From positions 1-64,000 of the forward strand of contig NZ_NEGG01000011.1 of assembly GCF_002135295.1 (NCBI RefSeq): 64,000 nt of DNA. Direction: 5' to 3'. The position numbers and the translations under genes are program-made. Within the stretch, counting starts at the first letter, position 1; each line of letters starts with the position of its first letter. Below the pieces are notes generated by a model. The model was not told where the DNA came from, ran no database searches, and saw only the letters and a list, made by a program, of their open reading frames with translations. The DNA comes from Acinetobacter sp. ANC 5054 (lineage in GTDB: Bacteria; Pseudomonadota; Gammaproteobacteria; Pseudomonadales; Moraxellaceae). Positions 1 through 9,421 of this stretch are shown here, piece after piece.

Positions 1-506
1 AGTTCAACAGTTTGTAAACCACCGTCGATTTCACGAGTCACTTGTACTTTGTCGCCTTCAACTTTAACTTCTGAAGCGAAAGTACCTTGGCCTGCACCTA
101 GAAGCGCACCAAGCATCTGACCAACTTGGTTAGAGTCGTCATCAATCGCTTGTTTACCAAGAAGGATCAATTGAGGTTGTTCAGCTTCAACAACACCTTT
201 TAGGATTTTTGCAATTTCAAGTACACCTAATTGGTTTTCGTCAGCTTCAACAAGGATGCCGCGGTCTGCACCAAGCGCCATAGAAGAACGGATTTGTTCT
301 TGCGCTTCTTTAGGACCAATAGAAACAACAACGATTTCTGAAACAGTTCCTTTTTCTTTTAAGCGAACCGCTTCTTCCACTGCGATTTCACAGAATGGGT
401 TGATTGACATCTTAACGTTAGTAAGGTCAACCCCACTGTTGTCCGGCTTAACGCGAACTTTAACGTTGGCATCAACCACACGTTTTACAGCAACAAGAGC
501 CTTCAT
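1..506 (-). CDS. etfB: Electron transfer flavoprotein beta subunit, N-terminal part
   Basis: Reads [19 protein letters not shown] from the ATG at 506 and stays open to the window edge, giving about 168 of the roughly 250 residues usual for EtfB. EtfB and EtfA form the soluble heterodimer that takes electrons from acyl-CoA dehydrogenases and passes them to ETF:ubiquinone oxidoreductase. The stretch with [16 protein letters not shown] and the GADRGI segment are typical of the family. The ATG directly follows the TAA of the upstream AAHS transporter (TAAATG), and its ribosome binding site GAGGAAG lies inside the last codons of that gene, so translation is probably coupled. etfA would be expected just outside the window. 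The identity is secure; the C-terminus is not visible. Confidence 0.93.
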   Translation of the reverse strand, partial: MKALVAVKRVVDANVKVRVKPDNSGVDLTNVKMSINPFCEIAVEEAVRLKEKGTVSEIVVVSIGPKEAQEQIRSSMALGADRGILVEADENQLGVLEIAKILKGVVEAEQPQLILLGKQAIDDDSNQVGQMLGALLGAGQGTFASEVKVEGDKVQVTREIDGGLQTVE

Positions 507-1862
507 TTACACTTCCTCAGTTGTTAAATTAAAATTGGTTTTACTCTGTGCTTGGGCCATATCTGCACGTCTATGATTAATTAGAGATAAAGCTACAGCG
601 CCTATTAAACCAGCCAAGGCAATCACAAAGAAGTTTTGCTGAATTGGTAAATTTAGCGAAACAATAAAACCAATTAATAGCGGTGCGCCAATTGCACCTA
701 AACGCCCTACGCCAGATGCCAGACCGATTCCTGTTGAACGAATGACGCTTGGATAAAATTGACCGCAATATGAATATGCAACGATTTGCGCACCTGTTGA
801 ACAAGCACCAACAACCGCAATAATGAAATACAGCATAGTTGTCGACATAGGCAAAGTCATTAGATATAGAAAGGCACTGCCTATAGCATACATAATGACC
901 AATACCCATTTAATGTGGAAGCGATCTGCTAACCAGCCACCACCGACTGCACCAATAATTGCGCCAATATTCAGTGCGATCACAAAAGTCAGTGCTGAAC
1001 CCAATGAATAGCCTGACATTGCCATTAATTTGGTGAGCCAAGTACTTAACGCATAAACCATAAACAGGCAGGTAAAAAATGCCACCCAAAACATCAGCGT
1101 ACTAAAAGCTCGTCCGTCACTAAATAACAGCCCTACTGTCGGTTTTAAATTATTATTTGATGAACCATTAACAAAAACCGCATCCGCAGGGAATTGTGCT
1201 TGCGGTGCAATTTGCTCGGCAATCTTACGCAGTTCAGCTTGTTTATTATGCTTCACCAAATAAACCACAGATTCAGGCATAGATTTTAAAATAAAAGGCA
1301 GCAAAACAACTGGTACACCAGCAGCATAGAACACCACCTGCCAGCCATATTGCATAATAAACTGTTTACCCAAAACTGCCGCTAAAATTCCGCCTACGGC
1401 ATAACCCGAAAACATCAATGAGGTCATGACATTACGTACTTTTTTCGGTGAATATTCCGTCATTTGCGCAACCACATTCGGCATGACTCCCCCAATGCCT
1501 AATCCTGCAATAAAACGCACGATGCTGAATGTGACTGGATCATCAGTTAAACCTGCTATCGCAGTAAAAGCACTGAATAAAAATACACAAATGGCAATGG
1601 TTAAACGGCGACCAATTTTATCAGCGAGACCACCAAAAAATATAGCCCCAATCATCATTCCAAATAGTGCTGAACTTGCCATAAAACCAGCCGTTGAAGC
1701 ACTTACATTCATTTGTTCCATAATCGAAGGTAAAGCTGCACCTGCAACAGAAATATCATATCCATCGATAATGATAATCAGCATGCACCACATTAAAACT
1801 TTGGCATGAAAACCGTTGAATTTAGCTTCACTCGCTAAACTCTGCATATCGACTTGACTCAT
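507..1862 (-). CDS. AAHS-type MFS transporter (aromatic acid:H+ symporter)
   Basis: Protein of 451 residues with the 12-helix MFS pattern. Helix 1 carries the GYDI acidic motif of aromatic-acid symporters, and GGLADKIGRR after helix 2 is the MFS signature loop. The segment FIAGLGIGGVMPNV is typical of the PcaK/BenK group. It probably imports an aromatic or related carboxylate; the substrate cannot be read from sequence. I place the start at the ATG at 1862, seven bases after AGGAG; a TTG codon lies just upstream. It reads away from the enoyl-CoA hydratase at 2159 and runs directly into etfB. A second AAHS transporter of similar sequence lies at 52406. Confidence 0.88.
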   Translation of the reverse strand: MSQVDMQSLASEAKFNGFHAKVLMWCMLIIIIDGYDISVAGAALPSIMEQMNVSASTAGFMASSALFGMMIGAIFFGGLADKIGRRLTIAICVFLFSAFTAIAGLTDDPVTFSIVRFIAGLGIGGVMPNVVAQMTEYSPKKVRNVMTSLMFSGYAVGGILAAVLGKQFIMQYGWQVVFYAAGVPVVLLPFILKSMPESVVYLVKHNKQAELRKIAEQIAPQAQFPADAVFVNGSSNNNLKPTVGLLFSDGRAFSTLMFWVAFFTCLFMVYALSTWLTKLMAMSGYSLGSALTFVIALNIGAIIGAVGGGWLADRFHIKWVLVIMYAIGSAFLYLMTLPMSTTMLYFIIAVVGACSTGAQIVAYSYCGQFYPSVIRSTGIGLASGVGRLGAIGAPLLIGFIVSLNLPIQQNFFVIALAGLIGAVALSLINHRRADMAQAQSKTNFNLTTEEV

Positions 1863-1949
1863 CAATCAACTCCTTGATTGTTATTGTTGTTTTAGTTCAC
1901 TACTGTTTTAAGCATTCTGTCAGCCATACGCATCCGATTGCATTCTGGG

Positions 1950-1966
1950 GATTTCTAACAGAAATC
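1950..1966. promoter_or_regulatory. Small palindrome between divergent genes, possible operator
   Basis: GATTTCT-aac-AGAAATC is a perfect 7-bp inverted repeat in the 296-bp AT-rich gap between the AAHS transporter and the enoyl-CoA hydratase. Its place between divergent starts suggests a regulator site, perhaps for the MarR protein at 2991, but nothing in the sequence links them. I see no other clear element in this gap. Confidence 0.3.
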
Positions 1967-2158
1967 AAAAAACCGAACCTGTTTAATAAGCATCCAATTC
2001 AGATTAATGAATATATTTTTTATGTCAATACTATTACATATATTTAACCATAAAATACTAATAATTAATGGTGTTTAATTTTATTTGTATTTATATATTG
2101 ACATATATTTGATTCAACATATGCTTTTCATAAGTCTAATTTACCAAGGAAATGGAAC

Positions 2159-2926
2159 ATGACTGCTGAGCTTCACTATGAAAATAACATTGCGATTATC
2201 AGATTGAATCGACCAAAAGCACGAAATGCATTAAATTCAGAAATGATTGAAAAATTACAAGAAATTGTTTCTGAAATTTCAGTACTGAATCTGCGTGCAG
2301 CCATTTTTGTCGGTGAAGGCAAAGCCTTTTGCGCAGGTGCAGATATCACAGAATTACTGAATAAGACTCCCGTAGAGCATTTGCATAAAATACAAATCGG
2401 TCAGGCCTTATTCCAACAGATAAATGAATTAAAATTTCCGACACTGGCCAGTATTCATGGCATGGCTTTAGGAGGTGGACTTGAACTTGCTTTGGCATGT
2501 ACATTTCGAATATGTAGCCCTACGGCAGGTCTTGGACTCCCGGAAATAAAACTCGGTTTAATTCCTGGCTATGGTGGAACACAGCGTTTACCACGCTTAA
2601 TTGGTGTATCGAAAGCACTTGAAATGGTTGTCAGCGGCAAAATTGTTTCTGCGGAAGAAGCCTATAGCATCGGCTTAGTGAATCAAATCATTGAAATGCA
2701 AGATCCGATTGCAAGCGCAAAAGAATATCTAGATTCATTGGCAATGCAATTTCCAGCTGCGATTCATCAAATAATGCAAGCCGTTCAATCTGCATCCGAT
2801 TTAAATATCCATCAAGGACTTGAATTGGAAGCCAAACTTTTTGTGGAATGCAGTCAAAGCGCTGATGCTGCTGAAGGTATACAGGCATTTTTAGAAAAAA
2901 GGTCAGCGAATTTTTCTCAAAAATAG
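2159..2926 (+). CDS. Enoyl-CoA hydratase/isomerase (crotonase) family protein
   Basis: Protein of 255 residues, normal for a single-domain crotonase. The oxyanion-hole segments AFCAGAD (about 57-63) and HGMALGGG (100-107) are present. Both catalytic glutamates of true hydratases appear to be kept: E109 in GGGLELA and E129 in LPEIKLG. It is likely to hydrate an enoyl-CoA in fatty-acid or side-chain catabolism. AAGGAAATGGAAC precedes the ATG. A MarR regulator follows 64 bases downstream and a nitroreductase after that. A hydroxycinnamate (hca-like) role would fit the AAHS transporter and MarR neighbours, but there is no CoA ligase or aldehyde dehydrogenase here, so the substrate stays open. Confidence 0.88.
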   Translation: MTAELHYENNIAIIRLNRPKARNALNSEMIEKLQEIVSEISVLNLRAAIFVGEGKAFCAGADITELLNKTPVEHLHKIQIGQALFQQINELKFPTLASIHGMALGGGLELALACTFRICSPTAGLGLPEIKLGLIPGYGGTQRLPRLIGVSKALEMVVSGKIVSAEEAYSIGLVNQIIEMQDPIASAKEYLDSLAMQFPAAIHQIMQAVQSASDLNIHQGLELEAKLFVECSQSADAAEGIQAFLEKRSANFSQK

Positions 2927-2990
2927 CTGTACTAATATTCTAAGCCGATATACTAGCTGCAAATATCATTAGAAAATGTGCTTAATAACT

Positions 2991-3488
2991 ATGTCTGATT
3001 CAAAACTTGGAATTTACGATCAATCTTTATATATGATTCATAATCGACTGTTTTTTCGATTATTTCAGGTTGGTAATAGTCTTGATCGCCAATGTTTAAA
3101 TGAACTCGGTATTTCACCTGTCCATTGGGCTGTAATGGGTGCACTTTCGCGCCCACAACTCAATGATGCAGGTATGTCATTTTCAGATTTAACCGAATAC
3201 TTAGGGATTAGCCGACAAAGTTTAGACAATGTTTTAAAGCGTTTAGAACGTGAAGGCAGTGTACAGCGTGTTACCTCCGATGCAGATAAACGAGCTAAAA
3301 ATGTAGCGCTCACGCCATTAGGGCAACAAAACTGGCTAGACCTTCAAGAGCATTTTTTTCATTTTTATCATCAAGCTATGTCTGGCTTTGCCTTGGATGA
3401 TTTAGCCAGCTTAATTCATTTACTCAATAAGTTAAATGTGGGTCTTAAGCAGATCGATCTTAAACAACTAGATGCAGACGTGAATTAA
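2991..3488 (+). CDS. MarR family transcriptional regulator
   Basis: About 165 residues from the ATG at 2991; an in-frame ATG at 2976 is possible, and neither has a strong ribosome binding site. A winged helix is visible: DLTEYLGISRQSLDNVLKRL (roughly residues 61-80) is the recognition region, followed by the wing with SDADKRAKNVALTPLG. MarR proteins are dimeric repressors relieved by small aromatic or thioester ligands. It lies in line with the crotonase, probably the same transcript, and could control that gene, the divergent AAHS transporter or the nitroreductase downstream. The family call is firm, the target and ligand are inference. Confidence 0.85.
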   Translation: MSDSKLGIYDQSLYMIHNRLFFRLFQVGNSLDRQCLNELGISPVHWAVMGALSRPQLNDAGMSFSDLTEYLGISRQSLDNVLKRLEREGSVQRVTSDADKRAKNVALTPLGQQNWLDLQEHFFHFYHQAMSGFALDDLASLIHLLNKLNVGLKQIDLKQLDADVN

Positions 3489-3582
3489 AAATTATTTTTT
3501 ATATCTAGCGAACTATCATGCTCTGAACTAAAAAATTGGGTGTTTAACTAAAATCACAATATCAATCTTAAAGGGAATTTAT

Positions 3583-4281
3583 ATGCAGCAACATACATTG
3601 GTCGATCAAGTCATTAATTCAAGACATTCGGTACGTGCTTTTAAAACGACTCCAATTGAAACACAAACGATCAAAGACATTTTAACGGTGTCTAGTCGTG
3701 CGCCCTCAGGCAATAATATTCAGCCGTGGAAAGTTTATGTGGTCACTGGACAAAAGCGTGAGGCATTAATACAGAAGGTTTGTGCTGCACAAACCGAAAT
3801 TTTTTCCGATCCAGAAAAAGCTGATTTATATCAAGAAAGCTTTAAATATTATCCGATAAAATGGACTTCGCCATTTATTGAGCGCCGCCGTGAAAATGGT
3901 TGGGGCTTGTACGGTCTATTGGGTATTCAAAAAGGTGAACAAGACAAAATGCAACAGCAGCTTTTACGCAATTATCAGCTGTTTGATGCGCCTGTCGGGT
4001 TATTCTTTACCGCCAATACGATCTTAGAAACAGGTTCAAAAATGGATATTGCAATGATGATCCAGAATGTCATGATTGCTGCCAAAGCCCGCGGCATTGA
4101 TAGTTGTCCGCAAGCCGCATGGAATCCTTTTCATCAGGTGGTTGCAGAGGTTTTGGATATTCCAGACGATGAAGAACTGGTTTGTGCGATTTCTCTAGGT
4201 TATGCAGATGAGTCTGAAGTGGTCAATCAGCTGCAAACACCTCGAGTCCCTGTTGAAGAATTTGCTATTTTTTATGACTAA
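3583..4281 (+). CDS. Nitroreductase family flavoprotein
   Basis: Protein of 232 residues. The N-terminal SRHSVRAFK followed by SSRAPSGNNIQPW is the FMN-contacting region of the nitroreductase fold, and the C-terminal part contains the family's SLGYAD segment. Such enzymes reduce nitro, quinone or enone compounds with NAD(P)H; some members have other roles. The ribosome binding site AAGGGAA precedes the ATG. It follows the MarR gene by about 95 bases and ends at a bidirectional hairpin facing the ABC operon. Substrate unknown. Confidence 0.85.
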   Translation: MQQHTLVDQVINSRHSVRAFKTTPIETQTIKDILTVSSRAPSGNNIQPWKVYVVTGQKREALIQKVCAAQTEIFSDPEKADLYQESFKYYPIKWTSPFIERRRENGWGLYGLLGIQKGEQDKMQQQLLRNYQLFDAPVGLFFTANTILETGSKMDIAMMIQNVMIAAKARGIDSCPQAAWNPFHQVVAEVLDIPDDEELVCAISLGYADESEVVNQLQTPRVPVEEFAIFYD

Positions 4282-4294
4282 TGTCCGTTGAAAA

Positions 4295-4314
4295 AGAGCT
4301 ACAAATGTAGCTCT
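4295..4314. terminator. Bidirectional terminator hairpin
   Basis: AGAGCTAC-AAAT-GTAGCTCT is a perfect 8-bp stem between the convergent nitroreductase and ABC permease genes. On the minus strand it is followed by five T, and on the plus strand by TCATTT, so it serves best as the terminator of the ABC operon. Confidence 0.75.
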
Positions 4315-4333
4315 TCATTTGAGAATCTAAGTT

Positions 4334-5449
4334 CTAAGATAACCTATTCCTAAATAACCACGCTGCTAGTGGAAGCGTAATCACAGCCAGTATGAACATC
4401 GGGACAAAGTCCCACTTAACCTGCGCTATAGTCGCACCTTCCAAATATATTCGCTGAATTAGATTAATGCTGAATCGTAAAGGATTCGCATAGGTCGCAA
4501 GTTCCAATACATATGGCATGTTTTGAACTGGCGTTAATAATCCAGAAAGCAGCATCATTGGCATGATTAAGAAAAATGTATATAGCATCGCTTGCTGCAT
4601 ATTTAAGGAAATTGCTGAAATTGATAAGCCCAATCCAACTACAGCAATATTAAAACTCAATAATCCGAAATACAGTAATCCAACCGATCCATTCATTGGG
4701 ATTTTGAACCAATACAGGATAATGAGTAAAATAATTGTTGATTGTATTAAACCAACAAAAATAGGAGGCAAGGCTTTACCAATCATAATTTCTAGCGGAC
4801 GATAAGGTGTTACCAAGAGCTGATCAAAAGTACCCTGCTCCCGTTCCCTTGCCACAGAAAGCGCAGATAACAATAAAGTTTGTATCATACTTAAAGCCGC
4901 AATTAATGAAGGCATTAATCCCCACCGTGATTCTGCATTTGGGTTATACCAAATACGACTTTCAATATTTACGATTGGCGTAGTGTTCGTGCGTTCCAAA
5001 TTAACTTGAGCGATGACATTATTGATATAAGATCCTGCCATGCCAGCGGTCGACGAGTTACGACCATCGAGAATAACTTGGATTGGGGAATTTTGACCTT
5101 GGTTTAGTTTGTCCTCAAAATCACTGGGTATTGTTATAACTGCAAGTGCCTGACGATCATCTATCACTTGTTTGATTTGCTGATTGCTGTCTATCGTCAC
5201 TGTTCGATTAAAAATGCCAGAACCATCTAAATGCTGTAATAATTGAGCCGATGCCTGACTATGGCTTTGATCCAATATGGCATAATCCACATGATTGACG
5301 TCATAACTTGCAGCATAACCAAACAGTAGTGCTTGAATAAGTGCAGGGGCAAATAAAATAGCACGGTTCGCTGGATCGCTAAAAATGGTCAAAAATTCCT
5401 TTCTCACCAAAACCATCAGATAATTCAGCCACGCAAAAAATGAAGCCAT
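4334..5449 (-). CDS. ybhR: ABC-2 type permease, YbhR-like
   Basis: About 371 residues from the ATG at 5449, chosen because GAGGT lies seven bases before it; an ATG at 5455 would overlap the previous stop as TAATG. It has one N-terminal membrane helix, a large periplasmic domain (including the ILDGRNSSTAGM segment) and five or more helices in the C-terminal half, the ABC2_membrane pattern. The cytoplasmic loop VAREREQGTFDQLLVTP is the coupling motif of this family. It is the last gene of a four-gene operon and probably pairs with the permease at 5455 to form a heterodimeric exporter channel. Confidence 0.88.
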   Translation of the reverse strand: MASFFAWLNYLMVLVRKEFLTIFSDPANRAILFAPALIQALLFGYAASYDVNHVDYAILDQSHSQASAQLLQHLDGSGIFNRTVTIDSNQQIKQVIDDRQALAVITIPSDFEDKLNQGQNSPIQVILDGRNSSTAGMAGSYINNVIAQVNLERTNTTPIVNIESRIWYNPNAESRWGLMPSLIAALSMIQTLLLSALSVAREREQGTFDQLLVTPYRPLEIMIGKALPPIFVGLIQSTIILLIILYWFKIPMNGSVGLLYFGLLSFNIAVVGLGLSISAISLNMQQAMLYTFFLIMPMMLLSGLLTPVQNMPYVLELATYANPLRFSINLIQRIYLEGATIAQVKWDFVPMFILAVITLPLAAWLFRNRLS

Positions 5450-5454
5450 ATGCA

Positions 5455-6582
5455 TTACCTCAAGCGTTTTTTTAGCGAAATACAGGATGCCACAGTCAGT
5501 AAAATGACATAGATCATTAATATCCCACATTCTTTAAACCATAAACGCCAATCATCCCCTCCTAAAAACAGCGTTTTTATCAAGGTCATAAAATGCGTTG
5601 CAGGTAAGAGATTACTGACGATTTGCACCACAAGCGGTAAGTTACGTGTATCAAATACAAAACCCGAGAGCATCATTGCAGGCATAAAACTAGCAAGTAA
5701 TGCCATTTGACTGGCTTGAAATTGACTATTGGCAAAACCAGAAATGGTCAATCCAAGTAACAAAGACACCATTAAATATAAAAATGAAGCACTGACGACT
5801 GAAAATAAGGATCCTCGAATAGGAACATCAAAGACCCAAGAAGCCGTGACGAGACATACCACAATATCTACAATTCCAATGACGACATAAGGTGTGAGTT
5901 TAGCAATCACCATTTCAAGGGGGCGTACAGGCGTTACAAAAATTGCTTCAAGCGTCCCTCGTTCACGCTCTCGTGCAATCAACAAGCCAGTAAGAAACGC
6001 ACCAATCAAGGTAAGAATCAATACAATTAAACCTGGCACTAAGAACCACGTACTGTTTGCTGACTCGTTAAACCACATCCGTTGTTCAACAGTAATTGCA
6101 CCAAGGTTGGAACTTGGATGACTTCGGTCTGCTTGAATCATTTGTGCAGTATTAAATGCACCTGAAATATAACCTTGTATCGTCGTTGCAATACTGGTAG
6201 AACGCCCATTACTAATAATTTGAATCGTTGCTGTTCCATTCTCACGTTGACTTGCAAAATCAGAAGGTAAGTTGACGATGGCATCAATTTCATCCCTTCC
6301 CATAGCTTCTTCTGCCTCATGGAAATTGCTAAAGGGTGTTACCGACAAATAGTGTGTGCCATTTAATCCCGCAATTAACTGTTCGCTTTGTGACGAGCTC
6401 TGTTGCACCACGACAGCGACACGCCCGTTATTTAAATCGAAAGAAAGACCATAACCAAACAACAAAATTAAAATAATCGGTAATACTAAACCTATGGCTA
6501 AACTACTTTTATCCCTTAATAATTGACGACTTTCTTTACGAATCAATGCGAACAAGCGTCGAAAAAAAGCATTTATATTCAT
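5455..6582 (-). CDS. ybhS: ABC-2 type permease, YbhS-like
   Basis: Protein of 375 residues with the same build as its downstream neighbour: N-terminal helix (KSSLAIGLVLPIILILLFGYG), periplasmic domain with IISNGRSTSIATT, and a C-terminal helix bundle. ARERERGTLEAIFVTPVRP is the coupling loop. Its start overlaps the ATPase stop by four bases and AAGGAG precedes it; its stop touches the next permease. In E. coli the equivalent YbhFSR system exports cations and drugs; substrate specificity here is not visible. Confidence 0.9.
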   Translation of the reverse strand: MNINAFFRRLFALIRKESRQLLRDKSSLAIGLVLPIILILLFGYGLSFDLNNGRVAVVVQQSSSQSEQLIAGLNGTHYLSVTPFSNFHEAEEAMGRDEIDAIVNLPSDFASQRENGTATIQIISNGRSTSIATTIQGYISGAFNTAQMIQADRSHPSSNLGAITVEQRMWFNESANSTWFLVPGLIVLILTLIGAFLTGLLIARERERGTLEAIFVTPVRPLEMVIAKLTPYVVIGIVDIVVCLVTASWVFDVPIRGSLFSVVSASFLYLMVSLLLGLTISGFANSQFQASQMALLASFMPAMMLSGFVFDTRNLPLVVQIVSNLLPATHFMTLIKTLFLGGDDWRLWFKECGILMIYVILLTVASCISLKKRLR

Positions 6583-8384
6583 GTGCTTCTCCTTGCCTGT
6601 TCAACAATAGCGATAAAGGCACTATTCATATCATGTTCTTGCGCAGTCCCTGCCTGCAAGCGAACTTCTTTCGGTGAACCAAGTGCTAATAAATGTCCTG
6701 CATCTTGGATCGCAATACGATCACAATATTCCGCTTCTTCCATAAAATGCGTGGTAATGATGATTGTCATACCTTGATTGGCCAATTCACCAATGGTGTA
6801 CCAAAATGAACGCCTTGCCAATGGATCAATACCACTGGTAGGTTCATCTAAGAAAATGATTTCGGGTTGATGCAATAGTGCGGCCGCCATGGATAAACGT
6901 TGTTTAAATCCATTCGGTAAATCACCACTTTTGGCACTGGGGTTTAAATTAAATTGAATTAAAGATTCTTCGATACGTTCTTTAATTTTTTTTCTAGTCA
7001 AACCATAAGCGCCGCCAAAGAATTTCAGGTTCTCTAAAACACTTAAGTTGCTGTATAGGGCAAATTTTTGAGAGACATAACCAATTTTACGTCTTGCCTC
7101 AGCGCGAGCATATCGCAAATTCACACCTGCAACCTGTAATGAGCCACTACTTGCAGGTAACAACCCACAAAGCATTCTAAAGGTTGTCGTTTTTCCTGCA
7201 CCATTCGGGCCGAGCAAGCCAAAAATTTCACCACGTTGAACTTCAAATGAGGTTTTAGCCACTGCGGTAAAATCACCAAAAGTACGGACTAAATCCTGAA
7301 CTTGTATGACAGGTTCAGCTTTGTTTTCAGAAATTTCACCCAAAGCTTGAATTTGAGTTTGAATTAAATTGGCGTGTTCTAAATCATGTGGTTTTAAATT
7401 GGGTTTATTTTCTGATTTAAATATTTTTTGTTCATTTTGCTGTGCTTGATGCAAAAACAGCATAAAGGCATCTTCAAGTTCAGCGGGTCGAGCTGCTATT
7501 TGACAATTGTAAGGTACATATTGGATTGGTAACTGAGGATATTCTAGAGTGCTAATAAAACGTACTGTATCGCCCTTCGGAACTGCATCGGTAATATATA
7601 AAGGTAAATCTAAAAGTTGTGACTGGATTACCCGAGCTTTCAAGTCTAGTGGGAGTCGAAGTTGCCAAGTTAAGCCATCAGCTTCAGCACTTAAACTTTT
7701 CGGTGTGCCATGTTTTAAAACTTGACCTTGGTACATCACGTAGACTTCAGCGCAGCGTTCTGCTTCATCCATATATGCAGTGCTAATAATTACACTCAGG
7801 TTTTCTTCAGACACCAATTGCTGAATAATTTGCCATAAGTCTCTGCGTGACAGTGGATCGACACCCACGCTCGGTTCATCCAACAATAACAATTCAGGAG
7901 AACGTACCAATGTACAAGCCAAGCCCAACTTTTGTTTCATTCCCCCAGAAAGTTTTCCTGCGGGTCGTTGAGTGAATTTTGTCAGATCTGTAATAGCAAG
8001 CAATCTTGCAAAGCGTTCTTTTCGTATTTCTTGAGCGACACCATGCAAATCTGCATACAGATCTAAATTTTCTTGGACACTTAAATCTTCATAAAGTCCA
8101 AAGCGCTGTGGCATATAGCTAATACGATCTTGCACCTGTTGTGGATATTTGGCGACATCAATACCCAGCACATCAAGTGAACCCGCACTCGGTGCATATA
8201 ACCCCGCCATCAATCGCATAAATGTGGTTTTGCCTGCACCATCTGGGCCAACTAAAGCCGTCAGTTGTCCTGACTTAATTTCAATATTTAAGTCTTGAAT
8301 CGCTACAACTTCTGAATTTTTCTTATCGGATGCAGAAAATATTTGGCGCAAATTTTTGGCTACGACAACATGCGGATTGGTCAT
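6579..8384 (-). CDS. ybhF: Tandem-domain ABC transporter ATPase, YbhF-like
   Basis: Protein of 601 residues with two nucleotide-binding domains joined by a linker. Domain 1: Walker A GPDGAGKTT (46-54), signature LSGGMKQ (145-151), Walker B LLLLDEP. Domain 2: Walker A GPNGAGKTT (392-400), Walker B IIFLDEP, switch histidine in ITTHFMEEAE. The two sites look unequal: the switch region of domain 1 reads STAYMDEAE without the histidine, and the signature of domain 2 reads LPNGFKQ instead of LSGGxxQ. Length and domain order match E. coli YbhF. It lies between the membrane-fusion protein and the two permeases and powers export through them. Confidence 0.92.
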   Translation of the reverse strand: MTNPHVVVAKNLRQIFSASDKKNSEVVAIQDLNIEIKSGQLTALVGPDGAGKTTFMRLMAGLYAPSAGSLDVLGIDVAKYPQQVQDRISYMPQRFGLYEDLSVQENLDLYADLHGVAQEIRKERFARLLAITDLTKFTQRPAGKLSGGMKQKLGLACTLVRSPELLLLDEPSVGVDPLSRRDLWQIIQQLVSEENLSVIISTAYMDEAERCAEVYVMYQGQVLKHGTPKSLSAEADGLTWQLRLPLDLKARVIQSQLLDLPLYITDAVPKGDTVRFISTLEYPQLPIQYVPYNCQIAARPAELEDAFMLFLHQAQQNEQKIFKSENKPNLKPHDLEHANLIQTQIQALGEISENKAEPVIQVQDLVRTFGDFTAVAKTSFEVQRGEIFGLLGPNGAGKTTTFRMLCGLLPASSGSLQVAGVNLRYARAEARRKIGYVSQKFALYSNLSVLENLKFFGGAYGLTRKKIKERIEESLIQFNLNPSAKSGDLPNGFKQRLSMAAALLHQPEIIFLDEPTSGIDPLARRSFWYTIGELANQGMTIIITTHFMEEAEYCDRIAIQDAGHLLALGSPKEVRLQAGTAQEHDMNSAFIAIVEQARRST

Positions 8385-8390
8385 AAGCCA

Positions 8391-9395
8391 TTACTCTGCT
8401 TTGGCCTGAACAATATTGACTGTCACAGGCTGACCCATTTTTAAAGCATCATTTGGATCTTCCACATAAATCCGTACCTCATAAACCAGACTCGTTCGAA
8501 TATCCTCAGTTTGCACCGTTTTGGGTGTAAATTCCGCAACGGATGAAATAAAGCCAATTTTACCTGCAATAGGCTTATTCGGCTGTGAATCACGAACAAT
8601 TTGAGCCATCCCGCCCATTTTGATTTGGCCCAATTGAATTTCATTGGCATAGACACGCACCCATTTAGGGTTGGTTAACGCCAAGGTAAACACAGGTTTC
8701 TGAGCTGTGGTCATATCACCAACTTCTTGCAAACGTGCACGTACCACAGCATCTACAGGAGAAACCAAGACACTACGCTGAATTTGATAATCGATTAAAT
8801 CCAATCCTGCTTGAGCAACTTCTGTTTGTGCTTTGGCTGCTTCACGGTCTTCACGACGTGCCCCATGTTTTAATAATGCGAGATTCGCTTGTTTTTCTTT
8901 TACTGCTGCTGCTGCGGTCGCTTGATTGCTTTTTGCATAATCCAGTTCTTGCTTGCTGATGGCTTGCCCTGCCGTACTATTAAATAGAACTTGCATGCGC
9001 TTTAAATCTTTCTCAGATTTATCTAATTGGGTCAAAGCAGATGCGAGTATGGCTTCAGCCTGAGTGATTTGTTCTGGACGTGTTCCAACATCTTGTTCAA
9101 TGACGGTTTGCTGTTGAACTTTGAGCTGCGCCTCTGCTTGTTGTTTTTGAATATTTAAACTATCCGTATTTAAAGTGGCAAGTACCTCACCTTTTTTGAC
9201 TACCTCACCTTCTTGAACTGTTAATTTCTGGATACGCCCCGGCTGTTCAAAAGCCAAAGAAACTTGTCGAATATCGACATTTCCATACAGCGTTAAGCTG
9301 CCATCATCAGTTTTAGTTCGATTAAAATAATACCAAGTGCCACCAATTACAGCGACAATGATCAGCAATATGCCTGCAATGACAGCTTTTTTCAT
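8391..9395 (-). CDS. ybhG: HlyD-family membrane fusion protein, YbhG-like
   Basis: Protein of 334 residues with an N-terminal signal anchor (about 4-25), a lipoyl-like half (VQEGEVVKKGEVLATLN), a central coiled-coil rich in Q, E and A (about 80-200), and the second lipoyl half with SPVDAVVRARLQEVGDM. This is the periplasmic adaptor arrangement of ABC and RND exporters. It is the first gene of the operon, six bases before the ATPase start, and is read away from the TetR regulator across a palindromic operator. No outer-membrane TolC-type gene is nearby. Confidence 0.9.
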   Translation of the reverse strand: MKKAVIAGILLIIVAVIGGTWYYFNRTKTDDGSLTLYGNVDIRQVSLAFEQPGRIQKLTVQEGEVVKKGEVLATLNTDSLNIQKQQAEAQLKVQQQTVIEQDVGTRPEQITQAEAILASALTQLDKSEKDLKRMQVLFNSTAGQAISKQELDYAKSNQATAAAAVKEKQANLALLKHGARREDREAAKAQTEVAQAGLDLIDYQIQRSVLVSPVDAVVRARLQEVGDMTTAQKPVFTLALTNPKWVRVYANEIQLGQIKMGGMAQIVRDSQPNKPIAGKIGFISSVAEFTPKTVQTEDIRTSLVYEVRIYVEDPNDALKMGQPVTVNIVQAKAE

Positions 9396-9421
9396 ACGAC
9401 ACCATGTCTCATTTTAATGTA

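Noticed and set aside
2159..4281. A complete hydroxycinnamate (hca) operon
   Set aside because: Crotonase, MarR and AAHS genes fit, but the CoA ligase and aldehyde dehydrogenase needed are missing.
4563..4805. 80-codon plus-strand frame inside the ABC permease gene
   Set aside because: Antisense to a strongly conserved membrane protein and without its own start signal.
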